Shown here: piece by piece, positions 25,297 through 33,907 of the stretch | Layout of the letters: each line of letters starts with the position of its first letter | Position numbering within the stretch: the stretch's first letter is position 1 | Assembly (NCBI RefSeq): GCF_002895565.1 | Contig: NZ_AZRN01000004.1 | Coordinates: 1 to 64,000 of the forward strand | DNA length: 64,000 nt | Direction of reading: 5' to 3' | From: Petrotoga mexicana DSM 14811 | Lineage (GTDB): Bacteria > Thermotogota > Thermotogae > Petrotogales > Petrotogaceae | Translations under genes and position numbers: made by a program | Notes under the pieces: model-generated | What the model saw: the letters and a program-made list of their open reading frames with translations, nothing else | Database searches by the model: none | Told to the model about the DNA's origin: nothing

Positions 25297-26508
25297 TTAA
25301 AACCCTATTGCAAAACTTGATTTGAACGTAAACCCGTTCAAATCGAAAATTTTTTCAAGATCCTTTGCCGTAAGAGATAACTCCGTTCTACTTTCAATAA
25401 TTCTGCTATCTATTCCAAAACCTAAAAATGTGTTCCAGTAACCATAATATTTTTCAATACCAACTGTCAACGGGATAAAATTGAAAAGAGAAGTTTTAGC
25501 TTGCACACCCCAGTCAATTTCCTGATCTTCCACATAGAACTCCCCGTATGGAATGATATCGAGGAAGACTACTGGTATCCTAAAGAATCCGGTAACACTC
25601 ATTGGATAAGCATATTCTTCATTTACATCTTGAACTTCCATAGGTGTTGAACTACTGGAATCTTCACCAAAAATACTAATCGTTTCTTGATAGGGAATCT
25701 TGTAAGACACCTTTGCAGGTTTAACAGGTATGTTTTTTACTGCGATTCCCACAACAGGATTTTTAATCTCACCAAAGGTTACACCTGCATCTATGGAATG
25801 TCCTGCATCGGTTAAAAATTTATCTGTTACGGAGTTAATGGATATATTTTCAAGCTCATCACTGTCAAAAGGAGAATACAAGTCAACGTTCATGTTCAAC
25901 TGGGCCGTTGTTGTTCCTTCATCTGTATCCGTGGAAAATTCGTATTCAATATTTGATTCTTCGGTATAGACTATGGGCAAGAACAAGTTGTAAACCAAAC
26001 CAACCGACATACCATCGAAATTATAAGAAGCGTACGCCCCTGCTTTAAAAGATGTATTCAAGTTAAATGACATCGTACCTTCGTTGGTTGTATCTATTTC
26101 ATTACCATTGGCGATAAGATCTATCAAATCGTTTGGTACCGTTAAATCACTTTTTAAATAACCATTGAGTACAACCCCAAGACCCAGATCAAAGATATTT
26201 ACTACAAAGTGTCCTTCAACGTTATCTTTTGTTATAAAGGATAAATTAGTTCCATCTAAAGAGGTATATACTTCGTCGAAATCAATGGTGAACTTTGTAG
26301 CGGTCAATATGGGTAAAAGGTCTGCTACTTTGTAAGCGTTTTGATAAATCATAATATCGGGAGAAAGCTCGATTTCAAAATAATTTCTTTTGCCTATCGA
26401 CTCTAACAAAACGGGATTCAAACTACTATCAAAAGATCTCAATCCTTCTGAAAAAATGATCATAGAAAACGAAGAAACTATTAGCAATATAATAAACAAT
26501 TTTTTCAT
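25297..26508 (-). CDS. Probable outer-membrane (toga) beta-barrel protein
   Basis: No named family recognised. A signal peptide (KKLFIILLIVSSFSMIIFSEG) leads a 403-residue protein of alternating polar/hydrophobic strands, e.g. FVVNIFDLGLGVVLNGYLKS, SFKAGAYASYNFDGMSVGLVY and TVGIEKYYGYWNTFLGFGID, and it ends in Phe (SSFAIGF), as outer-membrane barrels do. Second ATG 26508 has better spacing to AAGGAGG than ATG 26514. The 13-nt gap behind the lipoprotein gene implies a joint envelope function. Confidence 0.65.
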   Translation of the reverse strand: MKKLFIILLIVSSFSMIIFSEGLRSFDSSLNPVLLESIGKRNYFEIELSPDIMIYQNAYKVADLLPILTATKFTIDFDEVYTSLDGTNLSFITKDNVEGHFVVNIFDLGLGVVLNGYLKSDLTVPNDLIDLIANGNEIDTTNEGTMSFNLNTSFKAGAYASYNFDGMSVGLVYNLFLPIVYTEESNIEYEFSTDTDEGTTTAQLNMNVDLYSPFDSDELENISINSVTDKFLTDAGHSIDAGVTFGEIKNPVVGIAVKNIPVKPAKVSYKIPYQETISIFGEDSSSSTPMEVQDVNEEYAYPMSVTGFFRIPVVFLDIIPYGEFYVEDQEIDWGVQAKTSLFNFIPLTVGIEKYYGYWNTFLGFGIDSRIIESRTELSLTAKDLEKIFDLNGFTFKSSFAIGF

Positions 26509-26521
26509 AGTCATCCCCTCC

Positions 26522-27622
26522 TTATTGTGCCCTTAAAGGATTCGATATTGGTATTGTTATGTCTGTATCAAGATCCAACCAAAGGCTAAGATCTAAATTA
26601 CCATTCATATTCAATGAATAAGTTTCCGTTCCCGTTTCCGGTTTTGGCAGTATTACGGTGAACATCAAATTAAAAGGAACCGTATCTTTCATATCTTCGA
26701 TAAAGCCTGTTAAATTAAATTCAACAGTTTTATCTTCACCGACTGATATTTCCTTCGTAACAGCTCCTGAGGCAGTAGCTTGATTCTTTTCAACATTCCA
26801 CCCTTGAACTTCCATCTTTAAGGGCAATCCTGTCGTGTTGTCGTAATTCATGTGAAGTACTAATGATTCTATCCCATCGAGTATATTGTTCCAATCATCA
26901 GCAGACTCTTCATCTCTACCAAAGATATCCTCATCCCCTACTTCATCTTCATTTGAATACAATTCTACGTCATCGGTTATTGTGAATTTAAAAGGAAAAT
27001 CTACTAACAATTTTATTGTTGGAGAAGCATCCGCTGGAAGTGATGAAGTAAATGTGATGGACATAGATTCCAACATCAAATCATTTTCAACATTAAAAAG
27101 ATCCGCCAAATCAGTTTTAACTCCTGATGTTAATTTTTTAGGGCTACCTCCTGAAGTCAATGTGGCGTCAACCGTTACCCCTGTTGCATTTGTTACTACA
27201 AGAGTGGCTGGAAGAGAGTCTAATTTAATATCCTCTAAGATCCCCAAATCACTTTCTGAAAAAGAAGCTAACGGTTCTGGAGAAGTTACAAGAGTGCATT
27301 CATCTGTAGGAACTTCACTAAAATTACCGGGAGAGCCAGGGAGCTTAGCCAAAATTTCTGCTCCGTCGAATATTTCTAAATCTACCCCATAAGTCAGGGG
27401 ATTATCAGACTTTTGTGTGACAGTGGCATCTTCACCAAAACTATCTTCTAAACTACTTTCAATATCTTCTGCATTCACTAAATCGGACATTGTAATACTT
27501 TCTGTTGCAATAGGTGCTTGAATAGTTGGATCCGTTTTTAACTCGATCTCTTCAAGTGCACAGGACGTGAACAGAAACATGCTTACAGCTAACAACAAAA
27601 ATACATAATAAAACCTTTTCAT
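26522..27622 (-). CDS. Putative lipoprotein, partner of the barrel protein
   Basis: Not a family I recognise. The N-terminus MKRFYYVFLLLAVSMFLFTSC is a lipoprotein signal with lipobox LFTSC, mature Cys near residue 21. The mature part is very acidic (many Asp and Glu, few basic residues), Ser/Thr rich and beta-strand-like, with paired phrases such as SMTFTSSLPA-type and FNLTGFIEDMKDTVPFNLMF. ATG 27622 follows GGGGGTGAG. First gene of a two-gene unit with the barrel protein. Confidence 0.65.
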   Translation of the reverse strand: MKRFYYVFLLLAVSMFLFTSCALEEIELKTDPTIQAPIATESITMSDLVNAEDIESSLEDSFGEDATVTQKSDNPLTYGVDLEIFDGAEILAKLPGSPGNFSEVPTDECTLVTSPEPLASFSESDLGILEDIKLDSLPATLVVTNATGVTVDATLTSGGSPKKLTSGVKTDLADLFNVENDLMLESMSITFTSSLPADASPTIKLLVDFPFKFTITDDVELYSNEDEVGDEDIFGRDEESADDWNNILDGIESLVLHMNYDNTTGLPLKMEVQGWNVEKNQATASGAVTKEISVGEDKTVEFNLTGFIEDMKDTVPFNLMFTVILPKPETGTETYSLNMNGNLDLSLWLDLDTDITIPISNPLRAQ

Positions 27623-27763
27623 TTTTCTCACCCCCAAATTTATTTTTTTCGCTACCTTTAGAAACTTTGAAACCTGTTTTAGCAGTCTTTCATCTTACAG
27701 CCAACCAGAAAGCTTCTATATTTTTTGAAAACCTAAAAATTTCTAATTTATTTAAAACATCAA

Positions 27764-27772
27764 ATTATACCA
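27764..27772 (-). promoter_or_regulatory. Extended -10 promoter for the lipoprotein/barrel operon
   Basis: Minus strand TGGTATAAT (27772-27764) is an extended -10 element; no good -35 is seen. It leaves a leader of roughly 135 nt before the lipoprotein ATG. Confidence 0.5.
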
Positions 27773-27908
27773 TATTCATCTAAAATTAGATTCTTTTTAA
27801 AACTTTTAAAATTAAATTGATAATACATCCCTTTCATTCCAAATAACAAGAAAATGCAAAATAATTTAATTTTTTCGAATACGAGCCTTAATAATAATTA
27901 GCTATAAT

Positions 27909-27987
27909 AAAAATACCCATCCCCCCGAAACATCATGATTGATATTTCGGCCCATCCAATGAGGACGCGTTAGCGTCCTCATTGTTC
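27909..27987 (-). terminator. Two tandem hairpins downstream of rluB
   Basis: Hairpin 1 (27957-27977 region): GAGGACGC, GTTA, GCGTCCTC, an 8-bp perfect stem with a weak U tract on the minus strand. Hairpin 2 (27919-27944 region): CCGAAACATCA paired with TGATATTTCGG around TGAT. Both follow the rluB stop and probably end the scpA-scpB-rluB transcript. C-rich runs frame the pair. Confidence 0.6.
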
Positions 27988-28008
27988 TATTCCCCCCATT
28001 TATATTGC

Positions 28009-28749
28009 CTATGAAAAGTTCGATAAAAGTCTATTTCTTACCTCTTCTCTACCACCCAAGTATTTTATATCTCCAGGCTCAGGGACTTCTTCAATACTCC
28101 ATGGACCAAATTTGATTCTTTTCAATTCTATAACTTTATAACCTAAAGCCTTTATCATGAGTTTTATCTGCCTTTTTTTCCCTTCGTTTAAACTGATTTG
28201 TAAAAGTGCTTGATCTTTATCTTTTTTCAAAATTTTCACCTTGGATTTCATCGTTTTATATCCGGTTTCAAGTGTGATACCTTCTTCCAAAGTCCGCAAT
28301 TCCTTTTTTGAAGGCGTACCTTTCACCAATACTTCGTAAACTTTAGTGACCTTATTTTCAGGTCTTAACAAATAATTGGCTAAGTCACCATCGTTTGTCA
28401 GAAGCAAAAGGCCGCTTGAATCGTAGTCAAGCCTGCCTACGTAAAAAACTCTTTTTTCAATCTTTCCTTTCAGCAAATCATTTATTGTCTTTCTCCCGTA
28501 CTGGTCTTTGAAAGTACACAAGACTCCTTTGGGTTTGTTTAAAAGGTAATAAACTTTGCTTTCAGCTTTCTTTTGTAGTTCGGAAAGATAATATTTTTTA
28601 TTGTTAAATTCTATGAAATCATTTTCTTTTAATTCATGCCACGGTTCTTTAACCAATTTACCGTTGACTTTCACGCCTTTAGTTAATATGTGCTCCGAGG
28701 AATGTCTTCTACTCAGAGATATTATTTGAAGAGCCTTTTGTAACTTCAT
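28009..28749 (-). CDS. rluB: RsuA/RluB-family pseudouridine synthase
   Basis: Isomerises uridine in rRNA. A short N-terminal S4-like domain (KLQKALQIISLSRRHSSEHI, VKVNGKLV) precedes the catalytic domain with KPKGVLCTFKDQYGRKTI, GRLDYDSSGLLLLTNDGDLA (catalytic Asp in RLDYDSSG) and LNEGKKRQIKLMIKALGY. RluB modifies 23S U2605 and RsuA 16S U516; the scpA-scpB-rluB order favours RluB. It overlaps scpB by 41 nt. Confidence 0.9.
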   Translation of the reverse strand: MKLQKALQIISLSRRHSSEHILTKGVKVNGKLVKEPWHELKENDFIEFNNKKYYLSELQKKAESKVYYLLNKPKGVLCTFKDQYGRKTINDLLKGKIEKRVFYVGRLDYDSSGLLLLTNDGDLANYLLRPENKVTKVYEVLVKGTPSKKELRTLEEGITLETGYKTMKSKVKILKKDKDQALLQISLNEGKKRQIKLMIKALGYKVIELKRIKFGPWSIEEVPEPGDIKYLGGREEVRNRLLSNFS

Positions 28750-29245
28750 TCTTTTTCATTTCCTCCAATTTTTTCAACGTTTTATCCGGTAAGAATTCGT
28801 AAAATTTTTCGGTAAGATGGTAGTACGTATGGTTTTTCTTTTTGCTTTTTTTCACCAGATCGTATTCCATTAATTTCTTTAGTTGATAGTAACTATTTTT
28901 GCCTCTGATCTTTTCTATCTCGACAACCCTGCTATCTCCATTCATAAATAGTATCGCTAATACTTCGAATTGAGTTTGTGTTAATTCAAATTTTCGAGGA
29001 TTTGGAAAGATCATAGATTTTATTTCTGGCTTTATTTCAAATCTGTATTTGTTCCCGTTTCTTATCAATTCGACCCCGTGTTGGTCACCGATATAATGTA
29101 ATTCTATTTCTTCTATGTAATGCCTCAATTCTTCTTCTTTTATCTTTAAACGTTTGGAGATCTCTTTGAAAGATATACCGTTGGGCTTTGAGAATATTAA
29201 TGCCTCTATCATTCGAATTTCTACATCTATTTTGTCTTTAACCAT
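28709..29245 (-). CDS. scpB: Segregation and condensation protein ScpB
   Basis: ScpB is the winged-helix accessory subunit of the SMC condensin. The 178 residues show two winged-helix modules, with EIRMIEALIFSKPNGISFKE at the start and FELTQTQFEVLAILFMNGD leading to VEIEKIRGKNSYYQLKKL in the second. It overlaps scpA by 8 nt upstream and rluB downstream, the usual cluster. smc is not in this window. Confidence 0.9.
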   Translation of the reverse strand: MVKDKIDVEIRMIEALIFSKPNGISFKEISKRLKIKEEELRHYIEEIELHYIGDQHGVELIRNGNKYRFEIKPEIKSMIFPNPRKFELTQTQFEVLAILFMNGDSRVVEIEKIRGKNSYYQLKKLMEYDLVKKSKKKNHTYYHLTEKFYEFLPDKTLKKLEEMKKNEVTKGSSNNISE

Positions 29246-29921
29246 TCAAATCACTTCCAACATTTTGTGAGCTAAGTTTAATAAAGAGACCTTTTTCATA
29301 TTTGAAAAAACCACGGTTTACCAAAATTAGGGAAGCTAAAAACATTACTAAAAAATTCATCTTTTTATGTTGGGCATATTCGTAAAGATCTAGAATATTA
29401 AATTCATCTTTTTTTTCGAGCATTTCTATTGCATCTTCTATACGATAACTATCTCTGATAATCTCTAGCTTTTTTTGCTTGGTGATGTAATCATCGAAGA
29501 ACTTTACCAGCTGATTTTCAACGATCTCTTTTTCTATTGACGGCTTATTCTTAATTCCAACAGGCTTTTTCTTATCTTCACCAAAATCCTTTTTTATAAC
29601 CTCTTGAGCTTTTTTGATAACGTCATAATTTTCAATGGTTTCGTATATGACCTCTCTATGTTTTCTAAATTCTTTATCTTTATTGGAATTAGGAAGTAGC
29701 TCTTTGGATTTCAAAAATGTCAAATAAGCCGCCAATTCTAAAAATTCTGCTATGGAGTTTAAGTCGTCAAAATTATCGTTGACGTAATCCACGAATATAT
29801 CTGAGATGTAACTGACAGATACTTTCCTAACAGGAATCTTTTTCTCTTTTATTAATTCAACAAGTTTAAAAAAAGGACCAGAAAATATGTCTAATTTTAT
29901 ATCAACATAGTTAAAGTTAAT
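29238..29921 (-). CDS. scpA: Segregation and condensation protein ScpA, apparent ATT/ATA start
   Basis: ScpA is the kleisin bridging SMC heads. The first usable ATG/GTG/TTG is GTG 29792, which would cut off the conserved N-terminus. The frame continues upstream with VDIKLDIFSGPFFKLVELIK, matching the kleisin motif FEGPLDLLLxLI, up to ATT 29921 and ATA 29924, just behind GGAGG at 29934-29930 (overlapping the trpS stop). No standard start exists back to the in-frame stop at 29945-29943. ATT gives 227 residues. C-terminal LVMFLASLILVNRGFFKYEK is the SMC-head contact. Confidence 0.85.
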   Translation of the reverse strand: MNFNYVDIKLDIFSGPFFKLVELIKEKKIPVRKVSVSYISDIFVDYVNDNFDDLNSIAEFLELAAYLTFLKSKELLPNSNKDKEFRKHREVIYETIENYDVIKKAQEVIKKDFGEDKKKPVGIKNKPSIEKEIVENQLVKFFDDYITKQKKLEIIRDSYRIEDAIEMLEKKDEFNILDLYEYAQHKKMNFLVMFLASLILVNRGFFKYEKGLFIKLSSQNVGSDLNG

Positions 29922-29934
29922 TATGAGATCCTCC

Positions 29935-30912
29935 TTACCACCTTAAATGTAAAGCCTCTCTAACCTCTTGCATAGTTTGGCTGGCAACCTTTCTTGCCTT
30001 TTCGTTCCCATCTTCCGCTATTTCTATTGCATCTTCCACAGAAGTAGAAGCTAATTTATCCCACACTGGTTCAAGTCTTTCTTTCATGTTTTTGATCAAC
30101 AACTTTTTACAGTCAACACACCCGATCCCAGCTGTGGTGCAACCATTCCATACCCAATCTTTTTCATCTTGGGATTTAGTGAATGCTTTATGGTAATCCC
30201 AGACGGGGCATTTTTCAGGATTTCCAGGATCTGTTCTTCTTATCCTTGCCGGATCGGTCATCATGGGTAGAATTTTCTCTTTCAACTCTTTCTCGTTAGT
30301 TTCTATGTTTATAACGTTCCCATAGCTCTTAGACATCTTCCTTCCATCTGTGCCGGGTAGTTTCGGCACTTTGGAAATGATCGGTTGTGGTTCAGGAAAT
30401 ATTTCTTTGTACTTCATATTAAACTTTCTTGCGATTTCTCGCGTAAATTCTAGATGGTAGATTTGATCTTCCCCAACCGGCACTCTATCCCCTTTATATA
30501 TCAAAATATCTGCAGCTTGTAAAACAGGATAGCCTAAAAATCCTAAGTTAGTTAAATCCTTAGTGGATATGTTACTTATTTGTTCTTTATAGGTTGGTAT
30601 TCTTTCTAATCGTGAAACAGACGCTATCATACTAAAAATTAAATAAAGTTCCGCGTGTTCTTTTATGGCTGATTGAACAAATAAAACACTTTTTTTAGGA
30701 TCCAACCCTACCGCCACATAATGCCTTATTATATCAAAAGTAGAGGGTTGTATTATCTCAGGTGTGTCATAATGAGAGGTCAAAGCATGCCAATCGGCGA
30801 CGAAGAAAAAATTTTTGTCTGATTTATTTTGAATCTCTACCCAATTTTCTAAAGTTACAAAGTTTCCAATATGTAATTTACCTGTAGCTCTCATTCCACT
30901 TAGAATGGTCAT
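29935..30912 (-). CDS. trpS: Tryptophanyl-tRNA synthetase with Fe-S-type cysteine motif
   Basis: Charges tRNA-Trp. TGKLHIGN (10-17) and RKMSKSYGN (191-199) are the class I signatures; PVGEDQIYHLEFTREIARKF is also typical. Cys235, Cys258, Cys265 and Cys268 give C-x22-C-x6-C-x2-C, the same spacing as the [4Fe-4S] site reported in Thermotoga maritima TrpRS. The 325 residues match that enzyme. Its stop codon overlaps the scpA Shine-Dalgarno. Confidence 0.97.
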   Translation of the reverse strand: MTILSGMRATGKLHIGNFVTLENWVEIQNKSDKNFFFVADWHALTSHYDTPEIIQPSTFDIIRHYVAVGLDPKKSVLFVQSAIKEHAELYLIFSMIASVSRLERIPTYKEQISNISTKDLTNLGFLGYPVLQAADILIYKGDRVPVGEDQIYHLEFTREIARKFNMKYKEIFPEPQPIISKVPKLPGTDGRKMSKSYGNVINIETNEKELKEKILPMMTDPARIRRTDPGNPEKCPVWDYHKAFTKSQDEKDWVWNGCTTAGIGCVDCKKLLIKNMKERLEPVWDKLASTSVEDAIEIAEDGNEKARKVASQTMQEVREALHLRW

Positions 30913-30975
30913 CTTTTACCTCCGTTTATTATATATTTTTTTGCTGTCCTTAGCTATTATAGCATAGATTTGACG

Positions 30976-32121
30976 TTAAGGCGCTTTAAAATTATATAAA
31001 GGAGTTATTCTTTTTATAATTTCTACGGTATCTTGTATGTTTTCTTCTATTTCTTTTAGAGACTTATACACCATTGGGGCTTCATCTATCGTTTGAGCAT
31101 TAACAGAAGTAGAATAAATGCCATTCATCGCTTTTTTGTACTCTTCAATTGTTATTCTTTTCTTAGCTTGTTTCCTACTCATTACCCTTCCCGCACCATG
31201 TGGGGCTGAGAAGTTCCAATCAAGATTGCCTTTACCAACACATATCAAACTACCATCTTTCATATTTATAGGGATTATTAATTTTTCACCAAGTTTGGCA
31301 GAAACGGCACCTTTTCTCAAGATCATCTTTTCCAGGTCTATATAGTTATGGATGGTAGTGAACCTTTCACTAACGTTCAATTGCATTTGTTGAATGATTA
31401 TATCAGTTATAGCTTTTCTGTTGAGTAATGCATAATTTTGTGTTATCTTCATATCCCAAAGGTAATCGTTGAACTCTTCCTTTTCCAAATACGCTAAGTG
31501 TTTAGGGATGTCTATATTTTTGATTGATCTATTTTTCTTCTTCTTTCTCTTTGAGAGTGGTTGACCCGTTAACATAGAATAAGCCAAATTCTGATAGTAT
31601 TCAGCAACCTGTTTCCCTAAATACCTACTTCCAGAATGTACAACAATATACAAATTATTTGATTCATCTCTGTCTACCTCAATGAAATGATTTCCTCCGC
31701 CTAAGGTACCTATGCTCAGTATCGCTCGTTCTAAATCTATGAATTCTCTACATTTTAATTCTAATATCTGACTTTTTTCGACGTATGGGTGAGGCTTTTT
31801 ACGAATATTGAAACCAGATGGGATTTCTTTCCTTATTACTTTATCAAGTTTTTCAAAGTTTATCTGTTTTTCCTCAATTTTAACTACTTCTACTCCACAG
31901 CCTATGTCGACTCCAACTAAATTAGGAACTATTTTGTCTTTTATGGTCATCGTTGTTCCAATTACACATCCTACCCCCGTATGTGCATCAGGCATTATCC
32001 TAATCTTAAGTCCTTTAACGAACTCTTGGTCGCACAGTTCTTTAATTTGTCTTATCGCTTCTTCTTCCAACTCATTTGTAAAAATCTTTGCCTCGTTAAA
32101 TTGCCCTTTGATTATCATCAT
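30976..32121 (-). CDS. rtcB: RNA-splicing ligase RtcB
   Basis: RtcB joins 2',3'-cyclic phosphate or 3'-phosphate RNA ends to 5'-OH ends using GTP and Mn2+. Metal and guanylylation residues are visible in PNLVGVDIGCGVEVVKI, GTLGGGNHFIEVD, VVHSGSRYLGKQ and SAPHGAGRVMSRKQAKK (His as GMP acceptor). At about 381 residues it is a short form compared with the 408-480 residue enzymes. ATG 32121 fits AAAGGA better than the upstream ATG 32130. No archease gene is nearby. Confidence 0.92.
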   Translation of the reverse strand: MMIIKGQFNEAKIFTNELEEEAIRQIKELCDQEFVKGLKIRIMPDAHTGVGCVIGTTMTIKDKIVPNLVGVDIGCGVEVVKIEEKQINFEKLDKVIRKEIPSGFNIRKKPHPYVEKSQILELKCREFIDLERAILSIGTLGGGNHFIEVDRDESNNLYIVVHSGSRYLGKQVAEYYQNLAYSMLTGQPLSKRKKKKNRSIKNIDIPKHLAYLEKEEFNDYLWDMKITQNYALLNRKAITDIIIQQMQLNVSERFTTIHNYIDLEKMILRKGAVSAKLGEKLIIPINMKDGSLICVGKGNLDWNFSAPHGAGRVMSRKQAKKRITIEEYKKAMNGIYSTSVNAQTIDEAPMVYKSLKEIEENIQDTVEIIKRITPLYNFKAP

Positions 32122-32284
32122 GTGTATCATCCTTTCACACGCTTCAACTCTTTTTATATCGTAACCTTTATTACTAAACTTCTTAATTAAATAATATCAC
32201 AAAAAATTTAAAACACCTTTAGGATACAATAACCTCAATAAAGAACTAATTAAATGAATCAATAGTATGACTGAATTTAATAGT

Positions 32285-32311
32285 TAAAGTTTTCTTAAGA
32301 TAAGTCGATAA
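32285..32311 (+). promoter_or_regulatory. Sigma-28 (FliA-type) promoter for fliD
   Basis: TAAAGTTT at 32285-32292, 11 nt, GTCGATAA at 32304-32311. This equals the E. coli FliA consensus TAAAGTTT-n11-GCCGATAA with one mismatch, 37 nt before the fliD ATG. Confidence 0.8.
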
Positions 32312-32348
32312 TGAATAGGTAGGAAAGAATACAAAGGAAGTGAAAACA

Positions 32349-33839
32349 ATGGCTAGTAATCCTTATGTTGGTACTTTTCAATTAACCGGCGCCGTTTCGG
32401 GAATGGACACACAAGCAATGGTCCAAAAATTAATGGAAGTTGAGCAACAACCTTTAAATAGAGCTCAAGAAAAATTTGATACTCTTACCTACAAACAAAA
32501 ACTTTGGATGGAAGTAGACAATAAATTGGAGGATTTTTATGATTATCTGATCACTTTCAAATTGAAGAGTACTTTGATTCCAAAAAGTGCCACTTCTTCT
32601 GACGAAAGTGTATTAACCGCTACTGCTTCTGCAGATGCTGATAATTCAACTTTTTACTTGAAAGTTAATTCGTTGGCTTCTCCTACTGTTCTTGTAGGTG
32701 AGAACATTGATTCAACAATTACAAAAAGTTCAACAATAGGAGAGGTTATAAGTGCAACAGGTGATTCAACTTTTACCATCAAAAAAGGAGAAGATTCTGA
32801 TACTATAACCGTTTCAGACAGTGAAACAATTCAAAACCTCATAGACAAAATAAACGCTTCAACCTTGGGAGTAGAAGCAAAATTTGATGATGCAAACGGC
32901 AAATTTTTCATTGTCAACGAAGAAAATAGGAACGTTGATATTAGCGTAATTGCTGACGCAGGTTCTAACGGTGAAACACTAATTACAAAACTACATTTGA
33001 ATGGGACTGATACCGTTATGACCTCAGGAAGTTTTGGAGAGGTTGAATTGTCTTTTGATGGAAGTACATCTATCACCACTTATCGCGACTTAACAGAAAA
33101 CACTTTGAACGTTTTCGGTACTACAATCGATTTAAAGTCAACCTCTAGTAGTTATGTGAAAGTTTCTATTGAACAAGATATAGATAAGAGTGTTGAAAAT
33201 ATAAAGGAATTTGTCGATAAGTACAACGAAACGATTACTTATGTGTATGACTTATTACATGAAGACCAAGTTACCGATAAGCCTACAGAAGAGATGACAG
33301 AAGAAGATTATATGAAAGGGATGCTAAAAGGAGATAATAACCTAGAGAAAATATTTTATACTCTAAGAAATATGGTTTACTCACCTGTAGATATAGAACA
33401 ATCTGGTTCCCAATATAATACTCTTTTTGATATTGGAATAACCTCAGGAGATTTAGGTGCTGGTTATGAAAATACAATGAAAGGCTTATTGAGCGTCGAT
33501 GAAGATAAACTTAGAGAGGCTTTGAATACTAATTCCGAAGATGTTTGGAAGTTGTTCGCAACAAACGATACAACTAATAAAGAATATGGATATGCTCAAT
33601 CCGTGCAGAATTATCTGTATGAAGTAACTAAGTTCAATGGCTATATAGATCAAATTGCCGGAACAAACGGCACCATAGGTAACGAGATGCGACGGCTAGC
33701 GGATGAAATGACCAACCTATTAGATAGGCTTCAAAGAAAAGAAGCACAATATTATGCACAGTTCTCGGCTATGGAGCAAGCTATCCAACAATTGAACGCA
33801 CAAGGAATGTACATACAAAATGCTTTTTCTAACCAATAG
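32349..33839 (+). CDS. fliD: Flagellar filament cap protein FliD (hook-associated protein 2)
   Basis: FliD caps the growing filament and helps flagellin fold. N-terminal GAVSGMDTQAMVQKLMEVEQ and QPLNRAQEKFDTLTYKQKLW, then VKVSIEQDIDKSVENIKEFV, and the C-terminal coiled coil EMTNLLDRLQRKEAQYYAQF with SAMEQAIQQLNAQ are family signatures. ATG 32349 follows AAGGAAGTG; GTG 32340 is also in frame. 496 residues. It stands alone between rtcB and the rpoC terminator, with its own sigma-28 promoter, as expected for a late flagellar gene. Confidence 0.93.
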   Translation: MASNPYVGTFQLTGAVSGMDTQAMVQKLMEVEQQPLNRAQEKFDTLTYKQKLWMEVDNKLEDFYDYLITFKLKSTLIPKSATSSDESVLTATASADADNSTFYLKVNSLASPTVLVGENIDSTITKSSTIGEVISATGDSTFTIKKGEDSDTITVSDSETIQNLIDKINASTLGVEAKFDDANGKFFIVNEENRNVDISVIADAGSNGETLITKLHLNGTDTVMTSGSFGEVELSFDGSTSITTYRDLTENTLNVFGTTIDLKSTSSSYVKVSIEQDIDKSVENIKEFVDKYNETITYVYDLLHEDQVTDKPTEEMTEEDYMKGMLKGDNNLEKIFYTLRNMVYSPVDIEQSGSQYNTLFDIGITSGDLGAGYENTMKGLLSVDEDKLREALNTNSEDVWKLFATNDTTNKEYGYAQSVQNYLYEVTKFNGYIDQIAGTNGTIGNEMRRLADEMTNLLDRLQRKEAQYYAQFSAMEQAIQQLNAQGMYIQNAFSNQ

Positions 33840-33844
33840 ATAAA

Positions 33845-33884
33845 ACAATAACCGGTACTGTTTTTAAATACAGTACCGGTTATT
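33845..33884. terminator. Bidirectional terminator between fliD and rpoC
   Basis: AATAACCGGTACTGT and ACAGTACCGGTTATT, a 15-bp perfect stem with a TTTTAAAT loop. It ends both the fliD transcript and the minus-strand rpoBC operon. Confidence 0.9.
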
Positions 33885-33907
33885 TTATTTAGTCTATTTT
33901 TATCTTT

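Larger units (their letters stand above)
27623..28008. other. Intergenic region with promoter and twin hairpins
   Basis: 386 nt without a gene. 27650-27676 on the minus strand carries GTTTCTAAAGG and a tail resembling the downstream end of repeat copy B. An extended -10 promoter lies at 27764-27771. 27900-27990 holds two hairpins flanked by C-rich runs (CCCATCCCCCC and TTCCCCCCA). The remaining 27790-27890 is plain AT-rich sequence. Confidence 0.6.
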
